The translations under genes and the position numbers were made by a program. The notes below the pieces were generated by a model. The model ran no database searches. It saw only the letters and a list, made by a program, of their open reading frames with translations, and was not told the origin of the DNA. A stretch of 64,000 nt of DNA from Pacificispira spongiicola (lineage in GTDB: Bacteria; Pseudomonadota; Alphaproteobacteria; UBA8366; Aestuariispiraceae): positions 460,295 to 524,294 of the forward strand of contig NZ_JABBNT010000005.1 of assembly GCF_012926505.1 (NCBI RefSeq). The letters run 5' to 3'. Shown piece after piece: positions 9,340 to 18,489 of this stretch. Positions within the stretch are counted from its first letter, which is position 1. Every line of letters starts with the position of its first letter.

Positions 9340-9668
9340 GTCCTGTTCTCCTTGACGGACCTGTTCGGAAATCTCTCGCTGCCTCTCCCAGGTCCGACTT
9401 CCAGGCATGGAAAACGGTACCCGAACCCAACGCGAGAATGAGACTGCCCCGTCTAAGCCTGCTTCATGAAAGGCCGGTTTCGCTTATCGGTCGAATTTGT
9501 GATCGATTTCGGACGCAAAGCTGACAGTTTGCTTACGCTTTTATGTCGCCCGAACAGGAAGACCGTTCCATCCGCTGGTGCTGTATCTCTATGGCGTCTC
9601 CATGTACGCTCGATTTCAACGCGACGCGCCCCTATCTTGAAAACGGACCCCGATTGCGAAGACAGGAT
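9340..9668. other. Divergent intergenic region, ugpB / RNase T2
   Basis: These 329 bases separate the divergently transcribed ugpB-type operon and the first ribonuclease gene and must hold both promoters. An open frame runs in from 9543 into the ribonuclease, but its first 42 residues look unlike protein and precede a clear signal peptide. No confident promoter, operator or RNA gene was found. Confidence 0.5.
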
Positions 9669-10397
9669 ATGATTTCTCGAACGTTCATCGTCGCTTTCGC
9701 ACTGCTGCTTTGGCCGATTTCAGCGGGCGCGGACGATCAGCCTGCCTATACCCTGTCCCTTTCCTGGGAGCCGGCTTTTTGCGAGTTCAACCGCGACCTG
9801 CCGGAATGCAATGGTCAGACGGTCGATACGGCGGAAACGGGACGGTTCGCCCTGCATGGCCTTTGGCCCGAATCTCCCGACCATGTTTATTGCGACGTCT
9901 CGCCGACGGTCCGGGAAACGGACAAGCAAGGCGATTGGTCCAAGCTGCCTAAGGTTGAGTTGCCCCCGGAACTGAAAGAATCCCTGTCGGAAGCGATGCC
10001 CGGAACGGAGGAGAACCAGGCCCGGCATGAATGGATCAAGCATGGAACATGCTATGATCGGGCGGAGCCAGAGGCCTATTTCAGCGATTCCGTAAACCTG
10101 CTGGATCAGATAAACACCTCGCCCATCACGTCGCTGTTCACGAATTCGGTGGGAACGACCCTGACATCGGAGGCCGTTTCCCAAGCGTTCGACAAGGCTT
10201 TCGGCCGCGGCGCCGGGTCAAAGGTCAGCCTGCATTGCAAAAACACCGGCGGTCGGAAGCTGATCGTCGAAATGCGGATCAATCTGGCGGGCGACGTCTC
10301 CGCCAAGAATCTGAGCAACATGATCCGGTTGGCCCAGGAACGCGACGATAGTTGCGAGTCGGGGGAGATCGATCCGGTCGGGCTTGGAAAGCCCTGA
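9669..10397 (+). CDS. Secreted T2-family ribonuclease (copy 1)
   Basis: This 242-residue protein has a signal peptide ending near SAGA (residue 21) and both catalytic segments of RNase T2: FALHGLWPE at 60-68 and HEWIKHGTC at 120-128. The three catalytic positions (His63, Glu121, His125) are present. Four or more cysteines fit the disulfide pattern expected of a periplasmic or secreted enzyme that cleaves RNA to 2',3'-cyclic phosphates. The ATG at 9669 places the signal peptide at the N-terminus. A paralogue follows 21 bp downstream with identical motif positions, so this is a tandem duplication. Confidence 0.92.
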   Translation: MISRTFIVAFALLLWPISAGADDQPAYTLSLSWEPAFCEFNRDLPECNGQTVDTAETGRFALHGLWPESPDHVYCDVSPTVRETDKQGDWSKLPKVELPPELKESLSEAMPGTEENQARHEWIKHGTCYDRAEPEAYFSDSVNLLDQINTSPITSLFTNSVGTTLTSEAVSQAFDKAFGRGAGSKVSLHCKNTGGRKLIVEMRINLAGDVSAKNLSNMIRLAQERDDSCESGEIDPVGLGKP

Positions 10398-10418
10398 GCC
10401 CATCGAAGGGAAGAGCTG

Positions 10419-11144
10419 ATGAAAACCTGCCTTAGGGTCGTGGCACTCCTGATTTTCTTCTCGCCAAGCTGTACCCTAGCGTCGGAACCGATGAGCTACG
10501 TTCTTGCGGTGTCCTGGCAGCCCTCCTTCTGCGAATTGAACCGAGCGAAGCCGGAATGCGAGAGCCAAACTCCGGATCGTGTCGACGCGCGGCAATTCTC
10601 CCTGCACGGTCTGTGGCCGGAACCGCGTGGGAATTTCTATTGCGGGGTCTCCGAAGAACACATCGCCGCGGACAAGCAGGGCGACTGGGACAAGCTGCCG
10701 ACGCTGAACCTGCCGTCCGGCCTGCGAGCGCGGCTGGACGCCGCCATGCCGGGCAGTCAGTCCTATTTGGACCGGCACGAATGGATTAAGCACGGGACTT
10801 GTCACGAAGATCCAACGCCGGAAGCCTATTTCCGGGATTCGCTGAAGCTTCTGGACGAACTGAACGCGTCCCCTGTGAAGAAACTGTTCGAAGAGTCCAT
10901 CGGCGTCGACCTCGCCTATATCGACGTTATCCAGATCGTCGATATCGCCTTTGGCGACGGGGCGGGCTTTCGCATTCAATTGCTGTGCAAGAAGAAGGAT
11001 GAGCAGAACCTGATTGTCGAAATGCGCATCGGTCTTGCGGGAACGGTCGCCGGGCAATCCCTTGAGGACATGATCCAGCGATCGGTTTCCATGCCGACGG
11101 AATGCCGGTCCGGCCGCGTCGACGCCGCCGGGTTCAACGATTGA
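10419..11144 (+). CDS. Secreted T2-family ribonuclease (copy 2)
   Basis: This 241-residue paralogue of the preceding gene has its own signal peptide (cleavage near residue 21, TLAS) and intact catalytic motifs FSLHGLWPE at 60-68 and HEWIKHGTC at 120-128, in exact register with copy 1. The two proteins have clearly diverged outside the motifs and at their C-termini, so the duplication is not recent. An AGGGAAGAG ribosome binding site precedes the ATG. The 21-bp gap suggests a two-gene operon. A role in scavenging phosphate or nucleotides from external RNA is plausible but inferred. Confidence 0.92.
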   Translation: MKTCLRVVALLIFFSPSCTLASEPMSYVLAVSWQPSFCELNRAKPECESQTPDRVDARQFSLHGLWPEPRGNFYCGVSEEHIAADKQGDWDKLPTLNLPSGLRARLDAAMPGSQSYLDRHEWIKHGTCHEDPTPEAYFRDSLKLLDELNASPVKKLFEESIGVDLAYIDVIQIVDIAFGDGAGFRIQLLCKKKDEQNLIVEMRIGLAGTVAGQSLEDMIQRSVSMPTECRSGRVDAAGFND

Positions 11145-11214
11145 TCTTCACGCTTTCGCACCGGCCAACGCCCGCCTAAACTCCCCCGGATCGGTCTCTA
11201 AGGGGGAATTCAGC

Positions 11215-12180
11215 ATGTCAAAACACGGTTACGAATCCGGGCGCCTGAACCTGCCTTTTGTCGGGCATTGCACCTTCGGCAAACAGCCGGTCTGCCTAGA
11301 CTGGGACGCGATCGACGCGGATATCGCCGTGCTGGGCGCGCCGTTCGACATGGGCACGCAATATCGCGCCGGCGCGCGGTTCGGGCCCCGCTCGATCCGG
11401 GAAGCCTCCACCCTATTTTCCTTCGGCCATGACGGGGCCTACGACTTCGAAGACGACGTCACCTATCTACCGGTCGACAAGGTACGGATGGTCGATATCG
11501 GCGATGCGGATATCATTCATACCGATACGATCCGCAGCCACGACAATATCGAATACGGCGTTCGAAAAATCCTGAAGGCGGGTGCCCTGCCCGTCGTTCT
11601 GGGCGGCGACCATTCGGTGCATATCCCCTGCATCCGCGCATTCGACGATCAGGACCCCGTTCATATCGTGCATATCGACGCGCATCTGGATTTCGTCGAT
11701 GAACGTCACGGCGTGCGCTACGGCCACGGCAATCCGCTGCGCCGGGCATCGGAATTAAACCATGTTACCGGATTCACGCAGCTCGGCATCCGCAACGTCT
11801 CTTCGTCCAACCGGCAGGATTACGACGCGGCGCGCAAGGCGGGATCGACGATCCTGTCGGTCCGTCATTGCCGGGAACTTGGCCGCGACGGCGTGCTGGC
11901 AAAGGTGCCGGACGGCGCACGCTATTACCTGACCATCGATATCGACGGATTCGATCCGTCCATCGCCCCTGGGACGGGCACACCCAGCCACGGCGGTTTC
12001 CTGTATTATGAGGTCCTGGAAATCCTGCAGGGCCTGACCGGGAAAGGACGAATCGTCGGCATCGACCTTGTCGAGGTCGCCCCTGACTACGATCATTCCG
12101 GGTCGACAGCGTTTCTAGCCGCCCAATTGCTGATGAACGTGCTTGGCTTCATTTTTCACGCACAAGGAAAGTCGTCATAG
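11215..12180 (+). CDS. speB: Agmatinase / ureohydrolase family protein
   Basis: This 321-residue arginase-family enzyme has the binuclear manganese motifs GGDHS (130-134), DAHLDF (155-160) and DIDGFDPS (242-249). It would hydrolyse a guanidino compound to an amine plus urea; agmatine to putrescine is the usual call for this branch. Guanidinobutyrate and other guanidino acids are alternatives. A putrescine product would feed the puu genes about 28 kb away. AGGGGGAA lies upstream of the ATG. The gene ends 13 bp from a convergent gene. Confidence 0.85.
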   Translation: MSKHGYESGRLNLPFVGHCTFGKQPVCLDWDAIDADIAVLGAPFDMGTQYRAGARFGPRSIREASTLFSFGHDGAYDFEDDVTYLPVDKVRMVDIGDADIIHTDTIRSHDNIEYGVRKILKAGALPVVLGGDHSVHIPCIRAFDDQDPVHIVHIDAHLDFVDERHGVRYGHGNPLRRASELNHVTGFTQLGIRNVSSSNRQDYDAARKAGSTILSVRHCRELGRDGVLAKVPDGARYYLTIDIDGFDPSIAPGTGTPSHGGFLYYEVLEILQGLTGKGRIVGIDLVEVAPDYDHSGSTAFLAAQLLMNVLGFIFHAQGKSS

Positions 12181-12193
12181 GAAAGACGGCAAC

Positions 12194-12940
12194 TTAAAAT
12201 CCGTGGCTTTTCTGTATCCTGTCGTAAAGCCCGTTTTGCCGCGCCTGTGCCAAGCCATTATTAAAGGCGGTCAGGATATCCATATGGTCCGGCACCTTTT
12301 TGGAAATCGCAAGGTGTAGCCGGTTCACGTCGACCAGATGCTGTTCGATATTGATCCGATTCACCAGATCGTCCGTGAAATGCTGGCGCAGGAAGGCACG
12401 TCCAGCGAATCTGTCGGTCACAAACATATCCGCGCGGCCCTGTAGGACCATTTGAAACCCATTCAGCATCTCGGAAACCGGAACGGCCTCGACACCGCCC
12501 CGTCGCAGCACATCGAACGCATTAGACCCTCGCAATGCGACGACTGTATGGGTCGCTAAGTCGCTCAGGTCACGGATACCGAATTGCCTATCGCGCAGCT
12601 TGAAGGCAACCGACACTTCCTCTCCGATCGGATCGGAAAAGACGGCCCATTTTTCCCTTTCCGGTGTCTTGTTCGCCATGAATAGGGCGTCGACCTCCCC
12701 TTCCTCCGCGAATTTCAGGGCACGTATCCATGGCATGATCAGAAGGTTCGGTTCGTATCCCTGCTGACGCAGTACGGTCCGGGCCACTTCCCAGGCCCAG
12801 CCCTTGTTCGGCAAACGATTACTGACATAGGGGGGAAAATCCAGAGTAGCGATCGTAACCGGCCTCGGTTCCGCTGCCCAAGACGACGCCATGAACCAGA
12901 TACAGCAAAACAGTGCCGCCATGTATTTCATTGCAGACAC
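12194..12940 (-). CDS. Orphan periplasmic substrate-binding protein, SBP family 3
   Basis: This 248-residue protein has a signal peptide (cleavage near SSWAA, residue 22) and the two-lobed fold of amino-acid-type binding proteins: TIATLDFPPYVS at the start, a RALKFAEEGEVDALF segment in lobe 1 and NGFQMVLQGRADMFVTDR in lobe 2. No permease or ATPase gene is adjacent, so it may work with a distant transporter or as a ligand sensor. A start three codons later (MKYMAALF) is equally possible. Confidence 0.75.
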   Translation of the reverse strand: MSAMKYMAALFCCIWFMASSWAAEPRPVTIATLDFPPYVSNRLPNKGWAWEVARTVLRQQGYEPNLLIMPWIRALKFAEEGEVDALFMANKTPEREKWAVFSDPIGEEVSVAFKLRDRQFGIRDLSDLATHTVVALRGSNAFDVLRRGGVEAVPVSEMLNGFQMVLQGRADMFVTDRFAGRAFLRQHFTDDLVNRINIEQHLVDVNRLHLAISKKVPDHMDILTAFNNGLAQARQNGLYDRIQKSHGF

Positions 12941-13047
12941 AAGATTACTCCCGTCGCCTCACCAATCGGTCGTACGGAGGCATTTGTAAGCCGATCCTAA
13001 CAGCCATGCTGAGGCGACGCCGCAAGAATCGCCGGGTCGTGGATCGA

Positions 13048-14136
13048 CTAGCGGTCGAATAGACCCTTTAGACCCCGCTCGCTGGCAGCACAGACACCGC
13101 GCTCCGTGATCAGGCCCGTCACCAACCGCGCGGGCGTGACGTCGAAGGCGTCGTTACGAACCGGCACGCCTTCCGGTGCGATGTCGACGGTGACGACCTC
13201 GCCCGTTTCCAGCCGACCGGCGATCTTGGTCAATTCCTCGCCCTTGCGCTGTTCGATGGGGATTTCGCGAACGCCGTCGGCAACGGTCCAGTCGATCGTG
13301 GTCGACGGCAGGGCAACATAGAACGGCACGCCGTTATCCTGTGCCGCCAGGGCCTTCAGATAAGTACCGATCTTGTTGCAGACATCGCCCTGCGCGGTGG
13401 TGCGGTCGGTCCCGACGATGCACATGTCCACCAAACCATGCTGCATCAAATGACCGCCGACATTGTCCGCGATCAGCGTATGCGGCACACCGTGGCGGCC
13501 CAACTCCCAGGCGGTCAAGCTCGCACCCTGGTTCCGGGGGCGCGTCTCGTCGACCCAGACATGGACCTTGATGCCCTTTTCATAGGCCATGTAGATCGGC
13601 GCGGTCGCGGTCCCCCAATCGACGGTCGCCAGCCAACCGGCATTGCAATGGGTCAGGACGTTTACCGCCTCCCCCGCCGGCTTCGTCGCGGCGATTTCCT
13701 CGATCAGCGCCAGACCATTGCGCCCAATCGCTTTGGAGATTTCGACATCGTCGTCGCAAATCTCCGCCGCCCGTTCCCAGGCCAGTGCCGCGCGTTCCGC
13801 CGGGGCCCGGTTGTCGACCAGCGCCCGCATCTCGTCCAAGGCCCAACGCAGATTCACCGCCGTCGGGCGCGTGCGGTACAGACGATCATAAATCGCGGAT
13901 ACGCCCGCATCGCTGCTGTCGGCATTCAGGCCCAGACAGAACCCGTAAGCCGCCGTCGCCCCGATCAAAGGCGCACCGCGCACGATCATATCCTCAATCG
14001 CGACCGCCGCGTCTTCCAGCGACGCCAGGGTCAGCGTCTCGAAAACATGCGGCAGCTTGGTCTGATCGATCACGCCGACCGTCTTGCCGGGATCTTCGAC
14101 CCAGATGGTGCGGTAGGGTTTGCCGTCGATTTCCAT
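13048..14136 (-). CDS. mtnA: S-methyl-5-thioribose-1-phosphate isomerase MtnA
   Basis: This 362-residue enzyme isomerises 5-methylthioribose-1-phosphate to the ribulose form. The catalytic cysteine in THCNAG (Cys164) and the aspartate in [10 protein letters not shown] (Asp244) are present, as are RGAPLIG at 53-59 and NKIGTY near 255. The ATG at 14136 starts one base after the upstream aldolase stop, so the genes are coupled. The usual next steps of the methionine salvage pathway (mtnB, C, D) are absent. Instead a class II aldolase precedes it, as in the DHAP shunt described for Rhodospirillum rubrum and some E. coli, where the same isomerase also accepts 5-deoxyribose-1-phosphate. Confidence 0.93.
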   Translation of the reverse strand: MEIDGKPYRTIWVEDPGKTVGVIDQTKLPHVFETLTLASLEDAAVAIEDMIVRGAPLIGATAAYGFCLGLNADSSDAGVSAIYDRLYRTRPTAVNLRWALDEMRALVDNRAPAERAALAWERAAEICDDDVEISKAIGRNGLALIEEIAATKPAGEAVNVLTHCNAGWLATVDWGTATAPIYMAYEKGIKVHVWVDETRPRNQGASLTAWELGRHGVPHTLIADNVGGHLMQHGLVDMCIVGTDRTTAQGDVCNKIGTYLKALAAQDNGVPFYVALPSTTIDWTVADGVREIPIEQRKGEELTKIAGRLETGEVVTVDIAPEGVPVRNDAFDVTPARLVTGLITERGVCAASERGLKGLFDR

Positions 14137-14137
14137 C

Positions 14138-14833
14138 TCACGCCTCTTTGGTCGGCTGCTTGCCGTAGGTTTTGAATTTCTCGATGACCTCCGCCATCTC
14201 CGCATCGGACAGGATGACAGGTTCGCCCCCCTGCCGCGCGGCGAGATACTGTCGCGCCAGGCTTTCCACCTCAATGCCGAGGGCCAGGGCTTTGCCCAAA
14301 TCACCCTCGAAGCAAATCATGCCGTGATTGGCCAGTAGACAGGCCTTTCGCCCCTCCAGCGCCGCGATCATCGTGTTTGACAGCGCCTCCGTCCCGAAAG
14401 TCGCGTAGTCCGAACAGCGAATGTCGCTGCCACCCGCCATGGCCACCATGTAATGAAAGGACGGAATACCCTCCCGGCGGCAGGCCAGCGCCGTGCAATG
14501 GGTCGGATGGGCATGCAGGACGGCCTGGGCTTCCGGTCGATGGCGATAGATATCCGCATGCATGCGCCATTCGCTGGACGGCAGCAACTGGCCCGGTTCC
14601 ACCGTCCCGTCCAGCGCCATCAGCACGATATCCATCGGCTTCAGCTTGTCATAGGCGACACCGCTGGGCGTGATCAGCATACCGTCGCCGAAGCGCGCGG
14701 ACAGGTTGCCGGATTTTCCCTGATTGATGCCCGATGCGTTCATCGCCAGACAGGTGTCGATGATCTTCCGGGACAGGGCCTGCCGTTCGTTCCGGCCCAG
14801 TGTACTTCCCGGTGTATTTCCCGGCGTGTTCAT
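14138..14833 (-). CDS. Class II aldolase, probable 5-(methylthio)ribulose-1-phosphate aldolase (Ald2-like)
   Basis: This 231-residue class II aldolase/adducin family protein has the zinc-binding HAHPTHC segment near residue 105 and the late ANHG segment near 165. It would often be called L-fuculose-phosphate aldolase. Because it sits directly before mtnA with one base between them, the better inference is the Ald2 activity of the DHAP shunt: cleavage of methylthioribulose-1-phosphate or 5-deoxyribulose-1-phosphate to DHAP and an aldehyde. It overlaps cimA by four bases (ATGA). The dehydratase MtnB is a related fold and is the main alternative. Confidence 0.8.
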   Translation of the reverse strand: MNTPGNTPGSTLGRNERQALSRKIIDTCLAMNASGINQGKSGNLSARFGDGMLITPSGVAYDKLKPMDIVLMALDGTVEPGQLLPSSEWRMHADIYRHRPEAQAVLHAHPTHCTALACRREGIPSFHYMVAMAGGSDIRCSDYATFGTEALSNTMIAALEGRKACLLANHGMICFEGDLGKALALGIEVESLARQYLAARQGGEPVILSDAEMAEVIEKFKTYGKQPTKEA

Positions 14834-16419
14834 CGCACCCCATCACGCATGAGCTTATAGGCGTAAGCATCGTAAAGCGCGATGACCGAAGCGTCGATAA
14901 TGTTCGCGGATATCCCGACCGTGGACCAGCGGAAACCGTCGTCATCCTCGCTTTCGATGGTCACGCGGGTGACGGCGTCGGTCCCGGTCGTGCCTTTCGG
15001 CGGGGGCAGGATACGGACCTTGTAATCCACCAACTGCATACCGGCGAGATCCGGGTAGATTTCCACCACCGCCTCGCGCAAGGCGGTGTCCAGCGCGTTG
15101 ACCGGTCCGTTGCCCATGGCGACGCGCATGACGGTACGCCCCTGCACTTCGACCTGCACCGTCGCTTCGGATTCGGTGATCAGCTTGCCCACCGCATTGT
15201 GGCGGCGTTCGTCCATCACCCGGAAACGGGAGATATCGAAATAGTCCGGCACGTCACCTTTCGCATGATGGGCCAGCAGTTCGAAACTCGCCTCCGCCCC
15301 GTCATAGGCATAGCCCTGGAATTCCCGTTGCTTCACGTCGTCCAGCAAACGGCGCATCGCGGCATCATCCAATTCGATCCCGCTTTCGGCCAGTTGCGCG
15401 ACGACATTCGACCGACCGGCCTGATCCGACACCACGACATGCCGCTTGTTCCCGACCAGGGCCGGATCGATATGTTCGTAGGTCTTCGGGTCCTTCGCGA
15501 CGGCGGAAACATGCAGCCCGCCCTTATGCGTGAAGGCCGCCGCCCCGACATAGGGCTGGTGCCGGTTCGGTACACGGTTCAACCGTTCGTCCAGCAACCG
15601 CGACAGACCCGTAACTTCCTGCAATTTTTCCGGCGCGATTCCGGTATCGAATCCCATTTTCAGCATCAGCGTCGGGATCAGGGAAATCATGTTGGCATTG
15701 CCGCAGCGTTCGCCCAGCCCATTGATCGTGCCCTGCACCTGACGCGCCCCGGCGCGGATCGCAGCCAGCGAGTTGGCCACCGCGTTTTCCGTGTCGTTAT
15801 GCGCATGGATGCCCAGGCGGTCGCCGGGTATGTGCTCCGTCACCTCGCGGACGATCGCTTCCACCTCATGCGGCAGGGTCCCGCCATTGGTATCGCACAG
15901 CACGACCCACCGCGCCCCTGCCTCATAGGCCGCCTTCACGCAGGACAGCGCGAATTCCTTGTTGGCCTTGTAGCCGTCGAAGAAATGTTCGGCATCGTAC
16001 ATCGCCTCTTCCTTACGCGCGGCGGCCAGCGCGATGGAATCGGAAATCATGCGGACGTTCTCTTCCCGCTCGATCTCCAGCGCCACGTCGACGTGATAGT
16101 CCCAGCTCTTCCCCACCAAACACATGGCATGGGCCTGGGAATTCAGCAGCGGCGCAAGGCCCGGATCGTTTTCCGCCGACCGTCCCGGACGCCGCGTCAT
16201 GCCGAAGGCGACAAGCTTCGCCTTGGACAGCTTCGGCGGCTTGTCGAAGAAACTGTCGTCGGTCGGATTGGCGCCGGGCCAGCCGCCTTCGATATAGTCG
16301 ATACCGATCTGATCGAGCGCCTGCGCGATGGCGACCTTATCCGCCACGGAGAAATCCACACCCTGCGTCTGCGCGCCGTCGCGCAGCGTCGTGTCGAAAA
16401 GATAGATACGCTCGCTCAT
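14830..16419 (-). CDS. cimA: Citramalate synthase CimA
   Basis: This 529-residue enzyme condenses pyruvate and acetyl-CoA to (R)-citramalate, the first step of threonine-independent isoleucine synthesis. It has the HMGL-like TIM barrel with LFDTTLRDGAQTQG near the start, the HAHNDTENAVANS metal-binding segment near 225 and GLGERCGNAN after it. A C-terminal LeuA-type regulatory domain (about 400-520) would allow feedback control. Length and sequence fit CimA rather than 2-isopropylmalate or homocitrate synthase. It overlaps the aldolase gene by four bases and lies 27 bp after cysS. Confidence 0.9.
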   Translation of the reverse strand: MSERIYLFDTTLRDGAQTQGVDFSVADKVAIAQALDQIGIDYIEGGWPGANPTDDSFFDKPPKLSKAKLVAFGMTRRPGRSAENDPGLAPLLNSQAHAMCLVGKSWDYHVDVALEIEREENVRMISDSIALAAARKEEAMYDAEHFFDGYKANKEFALSCVKAAYEAGARWVVLCDTNGGTLPHEVEAIVREVTEHIPGDRLGIHAHNDTENAVANSLAAIRAGARQVQGTINGLGERCGNANMISLIPTLMLKMGFDTGIAPEKLQEVTGLSRLLDERLNRVPNRHQPYVGAAAFTHKGGLHVSAVAKDPKTYEHIDPALVGNKRHVVVSDQAGRSNVVAQLAESGIELDDAAMRRLLDDVKQREFQGYAYDGAEASFELLAHHAKGDVPDYFDISRFRVMDERRHNAVGKLITESEATVQVEVQGRTVMRVAMGNGPVNALDTALREAVVEIYPDLAGMQLVDYKVRILPPPKGTTGTDAVTRVTIESEDDDGFRWSTVGISANIIDASVIALYDAYAYKLMRDGVR

Positions 16420-16446
16420 CGTTTCCGCCTTACCATTATTCTTGTG

Positions 16447-17820
16447 TTAAGCCCGTCGCCATTCGGTGACACCGCCGGGTTTGTCCTCCAGGACGACGCC
16501 TTTGTCCTTCAATTCGTCCCGGATACGGTCCGCCTCGGCAAAATTCTTCGCCGCCTTGGCCGCCTTGCGAGCCTCGATCAGGGACTCGACTTCCTCCGCA
16601 GACGGTCCGTCGCCCGCATCCGCCCCTTTGAACCAAACATCCGGTTCCATCTGCGCGATACCCAGCAGGTCCAGCGCACCGAGGAAGCGCGCAGCGCCTT
16701 CGGCCGTGTCGATGCCTTCGGCCAGCTCATGCAGCTTCGCTAATGCCAGCGGCACATTCAGGTCATCCGACAGCGCCGAAACAAAAGCACCGTCCACCGA
16801 GGGATCGACGCCGTGGGTTAGCGCCGTCTGTTTCAGTCGATAAAGACGATCCAGGGCCGCCTTCGCCTCCCGGCATTTGTCCTTGGAGAAATCCAGCGGC
16901 TGCCGGTAATGCGCCTGCAGAATCACGAGGCGCAACGCCTCCCCCGGAAACTCTTCGAGCAACTCGGCGACGGTGTAAAAGTTGCCGAGGCTTTTCGACA
17001 TCTTCTCGCCCTCACTCATCAGATAGCCGTTATGCATCCAATAGCGCGCGAAGCGATCGCCGCGTTCCGATTCCGCATGGGCGCAGCAGCTTTGCGCGAT
17101 TTCGTTCTGATGATGCGGGAAGACAAGGTCGATCCCGCCGCCATGGATATCGAAATCCGGGCCCAGAAACTTCTCCGACATGGCGGAGCATTCGATATGC
17201 CAGCCGGGTCGGCCCTTCTCGCACCAGGGATTCGGCCAGCCGGGCGTTTCCGCGTCGGACGGTTTCCACAGCACGAAATCCGCCGGGTCGCGCTTGTAGC
17301 TGGCGACATCGACGCGGGCGCCGGAAATCTGCTCGTCCCGGTCTTTGTTGGCGAACTTGCCGTAGTCGGGCCAGGACGGCACGGAAAACAGCACATGCCC
17401 GTCTTCCAGGGCATAGGCATGACCGCGTTCGATCAGCGTTTCGATCAGCGCGATCATCTCCGCAATCGTTTCCGTCGCGCGCGGTTCGTGGTCCGGTGGC
17501 AGGACGTTCAGCGCCGCGCAGTCTTCCCGGAAGCGGTCGACCGTCGTTTCGGTCAGGTCGCGGATATCGATGCCGCGTTCCTTGGCCCGTGCGTTGATCT
17601 TGTCGTCGATGTCCGTGATGTTGCGGACATAGGTGACGTCATATCCGCGCCGCAGCAGCCGCGCGAACACGTCGAAGACAACCAGCGGCCGCGCATTGCC
17701 GATATGGATACGATCATAAACCGTCGGCCCGCAGACATACATGCCGACCTTCCCCTGGATCCGGGGTTCGAACGTCACTTTCTGGCGTCGGCTGGTATCG
17801 TAAATCTTCAGGTCCATCAC
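16447..17820 (-). CDS. cysS: Cysteinyl-tRNA synthetase
   Basis: This 457-residue class I synthetase charges tRNA-Cys. It has the zinc cysteine in YVCGPTVYD (Cys30), the HIGN signature at 39-42, the zinc-binding segments GWHIECS and HHQNEIAQS, and KMSKS near residue 275. A second methionine (MDLKIYD) may be the true start. It leads a four-gene run cysS-cimA-aldolase-mtnA whose tight spacing suggests one transcript. A GC-rich hairpin lies about 20-50 bases upstream in the leader. Confidence 0.95.
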   Translation of the reverse strand: MMDLKIYDTSRRQKVTFEPRIQGKVGMYVCGPTVYDRIHIGNARPLVVFDVFARLLRRGYDVTYVRNITDIDDKINARAKERGIDIRDLTETTVDRFREDCAALNVLPPDHEPRATETIAEMIALIETLIERGHAYALEDGHVLFSVPSWPDYGKFANKDRDEQISGARVDVASYKRDPADFVLWKPSDAETPGWPNPWCEKGRPGWHIECSAMSEKFLGPDFDIHGGGIDLVFPHHQNEIAQSCCAHAESERGDRFARYWMHNGYLMSEGEKMSKSLGNFYTVAELLEEFPGEALRLVILQAHYRQPLDFSKDKCREAKAALDRLYRLKQTALTHGVDPSVDGAFVSALSDDLNVPLALAKLHELAEGIDTAEGAARFLGALDLLGIAQMEPDVWFKGADAGDGPSAEEVESLIEARKAAKAAKNFAEADRIRDELKDKGVVLEDKPGGVTEWRRA

Positions 17821-17841
17821 ACTCTCACTTGCATAAGTTAA

Positions 17842-17868
17842 ACCCCGCTGGCTGGTCTGCCGCGGGGT
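17842..17868 (-). other. Hairpin in the cysS leader
   Basis: A 7-bp stem (ACCCCGC paired with GCGGGGT, 13-base loop) lies 22 bases upstream of cysS, followed on the minus strand by TTTAACTT. It could be a weak terminator of upstream transcription or an attenuator of cysS. No T-box or Cys leader peptide was recognised. The surrounding gap to 18066 shows nothing else. Confidence 0.35.
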
Positions 17869-18066
17869 CCGTTCAGTCGTCCAATCCGGGAAGGAAATCT
17901 CAGACAGGCACCACCGACGGCCGCCGCGACAGGCAGCAGCCGGTAATAATCCCGATAATGCAGATCGACGCGGTCATGTCGCGGTTCCGTCAACGGGTGG
18001 TGGTTCCTGGATCGGCACTATACGCGGCAACCCATGCTTGGCAAGGGGATAGCGATGACGGACCGG

Positions 18067-18489
18067 CTATTGCGCATCCGCCGGCTGCTCGCCCTCTTCC
18101 GGCAAACCGCGATCGACGCAATCCAGGACCCAGACGTCATAGACCGCGTGTTCCACCGCGTTCAGACCGGGGCTGGACGCAAACATCCAGCCGGTGAATA
18201 GAACCTTTTGATCCTGACCCGGCCGCAATTCGTCAATTTCCACGAAGGCGGCGGCTTCCGGCTTTTCTTCCGGCGGCGTCTTGTCGCAATGGCGCACACG
18301 GATGCGCAGCGCCCCGAAATCGATCGGCTGATCGATCGCGACTTCGAAGGTCGAAACCTGTGCCGTCACCTTGTCCAGGCCTTGCAGCACCGCCGTGTTC
18401 TTCGGCTCCGCCCAAGCGGGAGAAACCGTCGTGAGCGTCAGCGCCAGGGCGGCGGTCAGGGGAAGCGTCAGGGGAATCAGTCGTTTCAT
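18067..18489 (-). CDS. DUF2155 domain-containing periplasmic protein
   Basis: This 140-residue protein has a signal peptide ending near SPAWA (residue 27) and the DUF2155 core (TAVLQGLDKVTAQVSTF through GWMFASSPGLNAVEHAVYDVWVLDC). The function of the family is not known. In many alphaproteobacteria it lies with NDUFA12 and an MlaD-like gene, as here. The ATG at 18489 overlaps the methyltransferase stop by four bases (ATGA) and starts the signal peptide, so it is preferred over the long upstream frame. Confidence 0.85.
   Translation of the reverse strand: MKRLIPLTLPLTAALALTLTTVSPAWAEPKNTAVLQGLDKVTAQVSTFEVAIDQPIDFGALRIRVRHCDKTPPEEKPEAAAFVEIDELRPGQDQKVLFTGWMFASSPGLNAVEHAVYDVWVLDCVDRGLPEEGEQPADAQ

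Noticed and set aside
14800..16743. 647-codon plus-strand open frame opposite cimA
   Set aside because: It is rich in Arg/His/Gly/Gln, as expected for an antisense shadow in G+C-rich DNA, and cimA is certain.
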